DNA from: Simplicispira hankyongi
GTDB taxonomy: Bacteria; Pseudomonadota; Gammaproteobacteria; Burkholderiales; Burkholderiaceae_C
Direction: 5' to 3'
DNA length: 64,000 nucleotides
Assembly (NCBI RefSeq): GCF_003570885.1
Contig: NZ_QXJC01000004.1
Location: 107,575-171,574 of the forward strand
A model generated the notes under the pieces. The model was not told where the DNA came from, did no database searches, and was given only the letters and a program-made list of their open reading frames with translations. Shown piece by piece: positions 57,457-64,000 of the stretch; the stretch's first letter is position 1; each line of letters starts with the position of its first letter. Both the position numbers and the translations under genes were made by a program.

Positions 57457-58667
57457 GCGCCCGGCGCCCGCCGAAGCTGGCATTGCCAGAAGCAACCCCG
57501 TCACCCGCCGTGCGCGCCACTGCCGCCAGCGTGGCGCGCACCCGCCCGACGATTGCCGACGTAGCCGCCGAAGCCGGCGTGTCCAAGGCCACGGTTTCGC
57601 GCTTCTTCAATCACCGAGAGCGCCTGCTCAGCCCCGATATCGCCACCCGAGTGGAGGCGGCCATCGCCAAACTGGCCTACAGCCCAAGCCCCATGGCGCA
57701 GGCGCTCAGCCATGGGCGTTCCAGGCTGATCGGCCTGGTGGTGGCCGACATCACCAATCCGTTTTCCGTCGCCGTCCTGCGCGGCGCGGAAAAGGTCTGC
57801 CAGGAAGCAGGCTACCTCGTGATGTTGTTCAACCTTGGCAACGAGCGTGAGCGCGAGCGCGATGCCATCGCCGCGCTGGCCAGCTACCAGGTTGACGGCT
57901 TTATTCTCAACACCCAGGGGCAAAGCGAAGCACTGGGCAAAAACCCAACCGACACGGATATTCTCCAGGGCCGGCCCGCCGTGCTGGTGGATCGCCGCCA
58001 TGCTGCCCTGAACGCCGATTTCGTCTCGCTGGACAACCAGAGCGCCATGCGCGCCGCCTGCGACCATTTGGTGGAGCAGGGCTGGCGCGAGCTGCTCTAC
58101 ATCACGCAGCCCCTGGAGGACGTAAGCTCACGCCAGGAGCGCGCCAGCGCATTCTCGCGCTGCATCAAGGTGCACGCGCAGGCCGTGCGTGGACAGCTGC
58201 TGGAGCTGGGCAAAGCGATGAAGGGCGCGGCTGATGGGGCGCCTGACGGCACACTGGACGCCGCGATCCGCGCGTTGCGCGAACGCGCTGGCGCCAACGG
58301 GCGCGGGGCTATCGTCGCGGGCAACTCGGTGGTGACCTTGCGCGTGGCCGCAGCCATGGCGCGCCTGGGCTGGCGCTTTGGCCGCGAGCTGGGCTTTGTC
58401 GGCTTCGACGACCCCGACTGGGCACCACTGATCGGCCCTGGCCTGACCATGGTCTCTCAGCCAACCGATGCGATAGGGCAGAGCGCCGCACAGTGCCTTC
58501 TGGAGCGGCTGGGCGGCCTGCATGGCCCGGCACGCGAACGTCTGCTGCCGGGTCGGCTGGTCGTGCGCGGCTCGTCAGCTGCGGCCACAACACGGCCGGC
58601 GACCCGAAGCCAGAAGCAGCTCACCCCCCCAGAGCCCCCGGAATGTGCAGCACCAGGTGGTCGATGA
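57453..58667 (+). CDS. ptxS: PtxS-like LacI-family repressor
   Basis: 404 residues. LacI helix-turn-helix at about 30-80 (PTIADVAAEAGVSKATVSRFFNH, then SPMAQALSHGRSRLIGLVVADITNPF), followed by the periplasmic-binding-like effector domain. About 30 extra residues at the N-terminus and 30 at the C-terminus make it longer than Pseudomonas PtxS (about 340). The operator in front of the operon is the PtxS sequence, so it probably represses its own operon and is released by 2-ketogluconate. Its ATG overlaps the kguD stop; its 3' end overlaps the convergent LysR gene by 47 bases. Confidence 0.85.
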   Translation: MSARRPPKLALPEATPSPAVRATAASVARTRPTIADVAAEAGVSKATVSRFFNHRERLLSPDIATRVEAAIAKLAYSPSPMAQALSHGRSRLIGLVVADITNPFSVAVLRGAEKVCQEAGYLVMLFNLGNERERERDAIAALASYQVDGFILNTQGQSEALGKNPTDTDILQGRPAVLVDRRHAALNADFVSLDNQSAMRAACDHLVEQGWRELLYITQPLEDVSSRQERASAFSRCIKVHAQAVRGQLLELGKAMKGAADGAPDGTLDAAIRALRERAGANGRGAIVAGNSVVTLRVAAAMARLGWRFGRELGFVGFDDPDWAPLIGPGLTMVSQPTDAIGQSAAQCLLERLGGLHGPARERLLPGRLVVRGSSAAATTRPATRSQKQLTPPEPPECAAPGGR

Positions 58668-59523
58668 GCGCACGCACGGCCGGCAGCAGGCCGCGCCGGC
58701 TGACAAACACCAGGTGAATGTCCTGCTCCAGCGTGCGCCAGTCCTTGGCCACATGCACCAGCGCTCCGCTTTCCAGCGCGTGCCAGACAATGCGCAGCGG
58801 CAGCAGCCCGATGCCGACACCGCCCGCCACCGCCTCCAGTTGCACGGCGTAGTCTGAGCACAGCAGGCGCGGGCGGTGCGCGATGCGCGCACTGCGCCCG
58901 TCCGCGGCTGTGAGCGCCCAGATCTGCTCAGCGCCCTCGCGCTGACCGCTGACGGTGTCGTGCTCGGCAATCTGCGCCACTTCTACGACGGGCTCACGCC
59001 CTGCGAGGTAGGCCGGGGCCGCCACCAGAACGCGGTGGCCGGAAGCAATGCGCCGCGTCACCAGGCCCGGGTCTTCCAGGCCGCTGGTGCGCACGCGCAG
59101 CGCCACGTCGATGCGCTCTTCGATCAGGTTGACCACCCGGTCGGTGGATTCGATCTCCACCCGCACCTTGGGGTGCTCGCGCAGGAAATCGGCGACCACG
59201 CGCGCCGCGTAGAACTGCGCAATGGCGACCGGGCAGGTCAGCCGGACGGTGCCTGAAGGCGCCGAGCGCAGCGCGTCAATGGCTTGGTGCGCTGCCTCGG
59301 CTTCCACCAGCATGGCGGCGCAATGCTCGTAGAACGCCTGCCCTGCCTCGGTGAGCGACAGGCGCCGCGTGCTGCGCTGGAACAGGCGTGCACCGAGGCG
59401 CTCTTCCAGCAGGGCAACGCGGCGGCTGAGCTTGGACTTGGTGACATGCGTGGCGCGCTCGGCAGCGCTGAATCCCCCGTGCTCAACGATCAGAGCGAAG
59501 TAACGCAGGTCGTTCAGGTCCAT
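58621..59523 (-). CDS. LysR-family transcriptional regulator
   Basis: 300 residues. N-terminal winged helix-turn-helix (LNDLRYFALIVEHGGFSAAERATHVTKSKLSRRVALLEERLGARLFQRSTRRLSLTEAG), then a substrate-binding domain of the CrgA/DsdC-like group. Divergent from the AhpD-like gene with a 106-base gap, so control of that gene and perhaps the MFS gene behind it is likely. Confidence 0.92.
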   Translation of the reverse strand: MDLNDLRYFALIVEHGGFSAAERATHVTKSKLSRRVALLEERLGARLFQRSTRRLSLTEAGQAFYEHCAAMLVEAEAAHQAIDALRSAPSGTVRLTCPVAIAQFYAARVVADFLREHPKVRVEIESTDRVVNLIEERIDVALRVRTSGLEDPGLVTRRIASGHRVLVAAPAYLAGREPVVEVAQIAEHDTVSGQREGAEQIWALTAADGRSARIAHRPRLLCSDYAVQLEAVAGGVGIGLLPLRIVWHALESGALVHVAKDWRTLEQDIHLVFVSRRGLLPAVRALIDHLVLHIPGALGG

Positions 59524-59629
59524 GGTGGCGTCTCATTTTTAGGACAACATTTTGCTATTTTGCCGTCTTATCACCCATTACCGTCACCGATATCGTTGCA
59601 GTCCTTCACAACACCCCAAGGAGCTTCCC

Positions 59630-60067
59630 ATGGACACCCGCCTCAATTTCTACACCGCCAACCCCGAAGCGATGCGGCTGCTCGGCGCGCTGGAGCAGCG
59701 CATCGCCAAATCCGGCATCGACAAGCCGCTTGCCGAACTGCTGCGTCTGCGTGTCTCGCAGATCAATGGCTGCGCGTTCTGCCTGGACATGCATTTCAGC
59801 GATGCGGTCAAGGCGGGCGAGCAGACGCGCCGCCTGGCCAGTCTGTCGGCCTGGCGCGAAACACCCTTCTTCAGCGACCGCGAACGTGCCGCCCTGGCCT
59901 GGACAGAGGCCGTCACGCTGGTGGCAGACACGCATGTGCCGGACGCGGTGTGGGAGGACATCCGCCCGCATTTCACCCCCGAAGAGTTGGTGGATCTGAT
60001 GCTCTTGATCACCACCATCAACACCTGGAACCGCTTTGCCATCGCGTTTCGCAAGATGCCGGCCTGA
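59630..60067 (+). CDS. AhpD-like carboxymuconolactone decarboxylase family protein
   Basis: 145 residues. ELLRLRVSQINGCAFCLDMHFSDAVKAGE holds the CxxC and His of the AhpD-type active site; ERAALAWTEAVTLV and MLLITTINTWNRFAIAF complete the helical fold. Such proteins are peroxidase-like or antioxidant partners, not decarboxylases. AAGGAG precedes the ATG. Next to a LysR regulator, as often found for oxidative-stress pairs. Confidence 0.88.
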   Translation: MDTRLNFYTANPEAMRLLGALEQRIAKSGIDKPLAELLRLRVSQINGCAFCLDMHFSDAVKAGEQTRRLASLSAWRETPFFSDRERAALAWTEAVTLVADTHVPDAVWEDIRPHFTPEELVDLMLLITTINTWNRFAIAFRKMPA

Positions 60068-60102
60068 AGCGCCGCGCTCATTTGCAATCCCTGCACGCGG
60101 CC

Positions 60103-61632
60103 ATGAGCAAAGCCTCCTCCAACCGACTGGTCTGCAGCACGATTTTCGTGCTGGCGCTGACCGAATTTCTGCAATCGGGAATGACGGCGTTTGCCGCCGC
60201 CCCCATCATGGGCGAGGTGGCCATCGGTCCGGAGGAGTTCAGCCTGATCGCCGCGGTCTACGCGAGCCTGGCGATCCTGGCGATCTCCCTGCAGCGCTGG
60301 TGGGTCGAGCGCGTCGGCGGACAGCGCTTTATCCAGGCCGGAGCGGTGGTGTGCGTGGCGGGCGCCCTGGTCTGCGCCAGCAGCCGCAGCTTTAGTAGCT
60401 TTCTGCTGGGACGGGCCCTTATGGCGCTGGGGGGCGGCGCGTTTTTCACGGCCAGCCGCATGATCATTCAGCACCGGCTCGCCGGCCCCGCACGCTTTGT
60501 CGGCATCCGCTGCCTGGCCACCGGGCTGGCGGTGGGGATCGCCGCCGCGCCATGGCTGGCGGCCACGGCTGTGGCCCAGAGCCATTGGTCGGCGATGTAC
60601 CTGCTGTTGGCAGCGCTCAGCACCGTCGTCTTTGTGCTGGCCACACTGGCCCTCGATGGCGGGCCGCGCGACGTGCCGCAGCGCCGCTCAGCCGCGCAGC
60701 CTTGGCAACAATTGCTGTTGCTCGGCGCAAGCTTCGGCTTGTTGTACGCCCTGCAGCGCCTGTACTACGACTTCTATTCCAACACGGTGGCGGTGCTGTT
60801 GGTGCTGGCGGGTGCGCTCGCCGCGCTGGCCCTCTACCTGCACGCGCAGCACCGCCATGCTGAGCCGCTGCTGCGCGTGCGCGAGATGTGGAGTCCACGC
60901 TTCCTGGCCGGGTTGGCACTGTTCGGTTTTGCCTACCTGGTGCTGGGCGCCAACAACTATGTCGTTCCCGTGCTGCTGCAACGCGCGCTAGGCTTTGGCT
61001 GGCAGACCGTGGGCCTGATCGAAGCGCTGGGTCTTGGCGCAGCGCTTCTCACCTGGGATGTGATGTCGCGCCTGCTGCCACGCTACCCCTCACCAGGCAA
61101 GTTTCTGGTCACCGGGTTTCTGGCGCTGGCGGCCTCTGGTGCGCTGCTGACGCAGCTCAACACAGGCGCGGACTTGTGGCGCCACGTGCTGCCGGCACTG
61201 GCGCTCAATAGCGTGTTTCTGTTGACCGTATTGCCGGTGTCGGCCATGCAGACGTTTCGCGGCGTGGAGCACGATGAATCGGTGTTTTCCCACGCGCAGC
61301 AGCTCAAGAACATGATGGGGCAGGCCGGCATTGCCATGGGCATTGCCCTGGCGACCATCGGCCAGCAATGGCGCGGCGCCGTGCACTACGAGGTGCTGGC
61401 AGCGCAAGTGAGCCTGTACAACCCCCAGTTCACCGCGCTGGTCCAGCATCTGCAGCAGGCACTGGGCAGCGGGTTGCCGGCCAGCGCAGCCCCCCGGTTG
61501 GCTCTGGCGCAAGCCGCGCAGATGGTGGCGCAGCAGGCCACCCTTCAGGCGGGCATGGACCACTTTGCGCTGGTTGCTGTGCTGGGCGTGGCGGGAATGT
61601 TGGTGGCGGCGACGCAGCGGGTGTTTCGCTGA
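60103..61632 (+). CDS. MFS transporter (DHA2/EmrB-like)
   Basis: 509 residues with about fourteen membrane helices, the DHA2 layout. GPEEFSLIAAVYASLAILAISLQRWWVERVGGQRFI and RALMALGGGAFFTASRMIIQ (motif C-like) are near the N-terminus. Probably a proton-driven exporter of a toxic compound; substrate unknown. 35 bases after the AhpD-like gene, so probably one transcript. The frame is open far upstream, but the ATG at 60103 starts directly before the first helix. Confidence 0.82.
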   Translation: MSKASSNRLVCSTIFVLALTEFLQSGMTAFAAAPIMGEVAIGPEEFSLIAAVYASLAILAISLQRWWVERVGGQRFIQAGAVVCVAGALVCASSRSFSSFLLGRALMALGGGAFFTASRMIIQHRLAGPARFVGIRCLATGLAVGIAAAPWLAATAVAQSHWSAMYLLLAALSTVVFVLATLALDGGPRDVPQRRSAAQPWQQLLLLGASFGLLYALQRLYYDFYSNTVAVLLVLAGALAALALYLHAQHRHAEPLLRVREMWSPRFLAGLALFGFAYLVLGANNYVVPVLLQRALGFGWQTVGLIEALGLGAALLTWDVMSRLLPRYPSPGKFLVTGFLALAASGALLTQLNTGADLWRHVLPALALNSVFLLTVLPVSAMQTFRGVEHDESVFSHAQQLKNMMGQAGIAMGIALATIGQQWRGAVHYEVLAAQVSLYNPQFTALVQHLQQALGSGLPASAAPRLALAQAAQMVAQQATLQAGMDHFALVAVLGVAGMLVAATQRVFR

Positions 61633-61767
61633 GCAGGCGGTGCTATCGCTATGTCAGCGTATCACGATGATCGGTGAATTTTTTGGCAATACGTGCGCCA
61701 TGCGAGTAGCCACGCATACCGACGGAAAACGACGCCCAGCGCAAGGCTCCCAACTCACCCTTGCAGG

Positions 61768-62595
61768 TCACAAAGTGTCTGAGCGGCGCTTGGGCAAGGC
61801 CGCCGCCGCGTCCGATGAGATAAGCGACTCCTCTTGCTGTCTTGTCAGACGCGTAGTGGGCTCACTGTCCGGGCGAACAGCGCCTCGGAGTGGCGTTTGC
61901 TCGGTCACTGCTTCCGCGGAGAGCGTTTGCAGCATCGGCTGTAGTACCTCTTGCGAAAGAGGCACTGGCTCTGCCGCACTCCCCGCAGGCGCCACCAAAT
62001 GCGCACGCATCCCGGGCGCCACCACTTCTATAAAAAATTTCTTATCGATCCACAGCCACAACATGATGGGCACCAAAGTCGGTACGACGAGAGCACCCAC
62101 CTGATACCCATACACGATAGCTTCGATCTGCCAATGCGGCACCTTGAGCACCTCTGCACTGGTCTTCGCATACAGCACGATCTGAATCAATACAAACATG
62201 GTCAGACTGAACACTTGCGCCGGCAGCAACAGCAAGTAGCCCAGAAGGGCCTGCCCCGCACGGCCACGGAGTCGTGCCGCAAACAAGAGCGCCAGAAAAA
62301 TGGGCAGGCCATACGCATAGCGGCCCGGATCGGCCTCGACCGAAAGCTCACCAAGACGACCACCAGCATCCTGCACGGGCATTTCAACGGTGGTTTCGAC
62401 CTCCATTTTTCCGAGTTCACTATGGATACTGCGCACCCACATGGGCGCGGTCTGCTCCAGCACAACTTGCGATAGCTCCGCCACGGGCCATGAAGTCCAT
62501 GGCGACACCTTGCTCCATACGAGCGTCAACGCCACCATCCAGCCCAATGCGGAAAGGGCGAAAGCGAACCAGCCAGAAGGACGACGCAACCGCAC
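61768..62595 (-). CDS. Exosortase H-associated membrane protein
   Basis: 275 residues with about five membrane helices: one near the N-terminus (FALSALGWMVALTLVW), then a group from about 95 to 205 (YGLPIFLALLFAARLRGRAG, LLLLPAQVFSLTMFVLIQIVLY, PTLVPIMLWLWIDKKFFIEVV). The tail from about 215 is polar. This size and layout and its place 17 bases behind exosortase H match the small membrane protein regularly paired with that enzyme. GTG start; AAAAGG is a possible ribosome site. Role unknown. Confidence 0.8.
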   Translation of the reverse strand: MRLRRPSGWFAFALSALGWMVALTLVWSKVSPWTSWPVAELSQVVLEQTAPMWVRSIHSELGKMEVETTVEMPVQDAGGRLGELSVEADPGRYAYGLPIFLALLFAARLRGRAGQALLGYLLLLPAQVFSLTMFVLIQIVLYAKTSAEVLKVPHWQIEAIVYGYQVGALVVPTLVPIMLWLWIDKKFFIEVVAPGMRAHLVAPAGSAAEPVPLSQEVLQPMLQTLSAEAVTEQTPLRGAVRPDSEPTTRLTRQQEESLISSDAAAALPKRRSDTL

Positions 62596-62612
62596 AGCCC
62601 AGCCTTTTCGCG

Positions 62613-63161
62613 CTATCCCGCGACTAGAGGCGCTGGGGATGACGGAGGTGAACCGCCAGAATCGTCATGCGGTTGGAAGGAGGAATGCTTCCGCCCCGCA
62701 CGCACCCACAGCAGCCAGACCATCAACACGTCGATCATGATCAGCCCTTGCCACAGATATTCGTGCGCAAAGTTGAACACCGCCGTATTCCATTGTCCGA
62801 GATAGAACAGGCTGATGATGCGCAGAACGTTTAGCGCCTGAACGGCAAAGAAACCTGCCCCAATCCCGAGGAGTTTGTGACGCCAGCGCTCCGGAAATGC
62901 AACGATCGCGGCAAACAGAACGATACACGCTTCAATGCCATTGCACCCCGGCTCAATGGAAACGCCAAAGCCCGTTTGCGTGTTCCACAACACCTTGCCA
63001 GTTGCGGCCGCACTGGAGTCAAACCACACCACCAGTTCGGCGCAAAAACGGGCGAGCAATGCCGTCCAGGGCAACACAAGATGCTGCTGAACCCAGTTGA
63101 GCATATTGATGCCGAACAGGCTAAGCTGAAGTGCAAGAAATACGAGAAAAAACCGAAGCAT
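62613..63161 (-). CDS. xrtH: Exosortase H (IPTLxxWG-CTERM-specific)
   Basis: 182 residues, about five membrane helices. The three exosortase active-site positions are present: Cys in IEPGCNGIEACIVL, Arg in ALNVLRIISLF and His in FNFAHEYLWQ. Exosortases cleave C-terminal sorting signals after export and hand the protein on to the surface; the H type acts on IPTLxxWG signals. The protein at 7043-10843 carries such a signal; the gene next door (63357-64000) carries a divergent one. Co-directional with the membrane protein gene. Confidence 0.88.
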   Translation of the reverse strand: MLRFFLVFLALQLSLFGINMLNWVQQHLVLPWTALLARFCAELVVWFDSSAAATGKVLWNTQTGFGVSIEPGCNGIEACIVLFAAIVAFPERWRHKLLGIGAGFFAVQALNVLRIISLFYLGQWNTAVFNFAHEYLWQGLIMIDVLMVWLLWVRAGRKHSSFQPHDDSGGSPPSSPAPLVAG

Positions 63162-63356
63162 GAAAATCGAACGATTGACTTATAGAAGCCGCCCAGCGAG
63201 CTCCACTAGAAGAACGATTATCTGCAAGTTCGGTTTGCTCACATGAGAAAGCGCATCGCGCTGTTTCATATCCAAAGCCAAAGCACAAAGCGAGCGTGGA
63301 CGCAAGCCCTATCCCCAAGTCAAAAACTTGGACGATAGGAGTCCTTTACATGGCCT

Positions 63357-64000
63357 TCAGCGGAGCATGAAACGCCTACGGCGCCAGGCAAACAACCCAA
63401 TCAGCGCAGACAAACTTGCCAGCGCCCACGGCGCATCTACAGGAATGCTACTCGCCGGCACCAATGGACCAAACCCTGGTGCGAATGGATCGCTAATCTT
63501 GCCCACTGTTGGATCTGAATCACCCACACCATTGTCTGAAATGGTGTATTTCACCGTCTTGCGATCGGGGCTGAGCGTTGCACTTGCCCACCTGAACCAG
63601 GTCGATACAGGAGCCAGCGCAGTTTGAGGCCCGTATTTCCAGAACTGAATGTTCATGGGCAAAGCCTCAGGGTAGGTCAGCGTCATGGTCACGCTTGTGG
63701 TACAGCCCACAGCCTGGAACGCGAACTCACCATACGACAAAGTCGTTCCCGCAGGCGTGGGCGCGCTAACCACGCTGTTGAAACTGGTAGATGGTTCCAA
63801 TGTGCAACTGCTGCCCCCACCCGAAAGCGTTGCCGTAGCTGTACCAGCCATACCAGGCACAGTTCCGGTCACCGTCATGAGCAAGGGCGTGACGCTGTTG
63901 GATGCTGCCGAGGCGCTGCCCGTGCCCGCCGTATTGGTAGCGGTCACCGTGAAGGTGTAGGCGGTGCCGTTGGTCAGGCCCGTCACCGTGATCGGGCTGG
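63357..64000 (-). CDS. Surface protein with fibronectin III repeat and variant CTERM signal (partial)
   Basis: The 5' end lies beyond base 64000; 213 codons plus stop are visible. At the window edge is the end of a fibronectin type III domain (TVTGLTNGTAYTFTVTATN), then a domain resembling choice-of-anchor U (CTLEPSTSF..., FAFQAVGCTTSVTMTLTYPEALPMNIQFWKYG, DNGVGDSDPTVGKISDPF), then a C-terminal sorting-like tripartite signal: SIPVDAPWALASL, a hydrophobic helix and RRRRFMLR. IPVDAPWA replaces the canonical IPTLxxWG. It lies directly upstream of exosortase H, so it is probably its substrate. Confidence 0.8.
   Translation of the reverse strand, partial: SPITVTGLTNGTAYTFTVTATNTAGTGSASAASNSVTPLLMTVTGTVPGMAGTATATLSGGGSSCTLEPSTSFNSVVSAPTPAGTTLSYGEFAFQAVGCTTSVTMTLTYPEALPMNIQFWKYGPQTALAPVSTWFRWASATLSPDRKTVKYTISDNGVGDSDPTVGKISDPFAPGFGPLVPASSIPVDAPWALASLSALIGLFAWRRRRFMLR

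Noticed and set aside
63121..63318. Small minus-strand frame overlapping the start of xrtH
   Set aside because: Overlaps xrtH in another frame, has no ribosome site, and its sequence shows no convincing signal peptide or domain.

Overview
The window looks like a chromosomal segment of a GC-rich betaproteobacterium, order Burkholderiales, most likely family Comamonadaceae. The reasons are the gene set (metX-metW, kdsD-kdsC-lptC, small CydP, IPTL-CTERM/exosortase H proteins, a DUF4148-like secreted protein), the high GC content, and a palindromic intergenic repeat of the kind common in that family. It includes the replication-origin neighbourhood: mnmE, yidC, yidD, rnpA and rpmH point left, and dnaA, dnaN and gyrB point right, with DnaA-box sequences between rpmH and dnaA.

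Layout. 1-3281: cytochrome bd operon (cydP-cydA, partial at the window edge), divergent from a sigma-54 activator; the gap holds a sigma-54-like promoter and an array of TGCCA/TGGCA palindromes. 3342-6632: ssb, a CLC channel and an MFS transporter. 7043-13355: a probable five-gene operon on the minus strand encoding a GNAT/DUF6916-like protein, three phage-tail-collar (MdpB-like) proteins and a 1266-residue surface protein with ten IPT/TIG repeats and an IPTL-CTERM sorting signal. 13571-22584: uvrA, a thioesterase, an EamA transporter, a DUF4148-like protein, a D-amino-acid pair (dsdA, dauA), pyrF and a gamma-glutamylcyclotransferase. 22653-24765: a MITE-like element, then metW-metX behind a SAM-II-like riboswitch. 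25011-28520: two glycine-rich RRM proteins with matching leader hairpins, then lptC-kdsC-kdsD. 28560-37304: a Kef-type antiporter, a GGDEF/EAL sensor, apt, a protein of unknown function, a cyclic-nucleotide-binding protein and mnmE. 37452-45724: the origin cluster. 45842-48766: a yedE-yedF-dsrE-like sulfur/selenium operon and an SDR. 49200-51233: an SbmA/YddA-type ABC protein.

51620-58667 is a LacI-type-controlled operon. A promoter with a perfect TATGAAACCGGTTTCATA operator precedes an amino-acid-type ABC transporter, then kguE-kguK-kguD-like genes and a PtxS-like repressor. I read this as a 2-ketogluconate operon in which an ABC importer takes the place of the usual KguT permease. After a LysR regulator, an AhpD-like protein and an MFS transporter, the window ends in an exosortase H locus (61768-64000): XrtH, its associated membrane protein and a surface protein with a divergent sorting signal. 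The canonical IPTL-CTERM substrate lies more than 50 kb away at 7-11 kb.

The most interesting points are the kgu operon with its swapped transporter and visible operator, the surface-protein/tail-collar cassette with a 9-bp microsatellite in its sorting helix, the exosortase H locus, the SAM-II-like leader whose terminator abuts the metX start codon, and the cyd control region.
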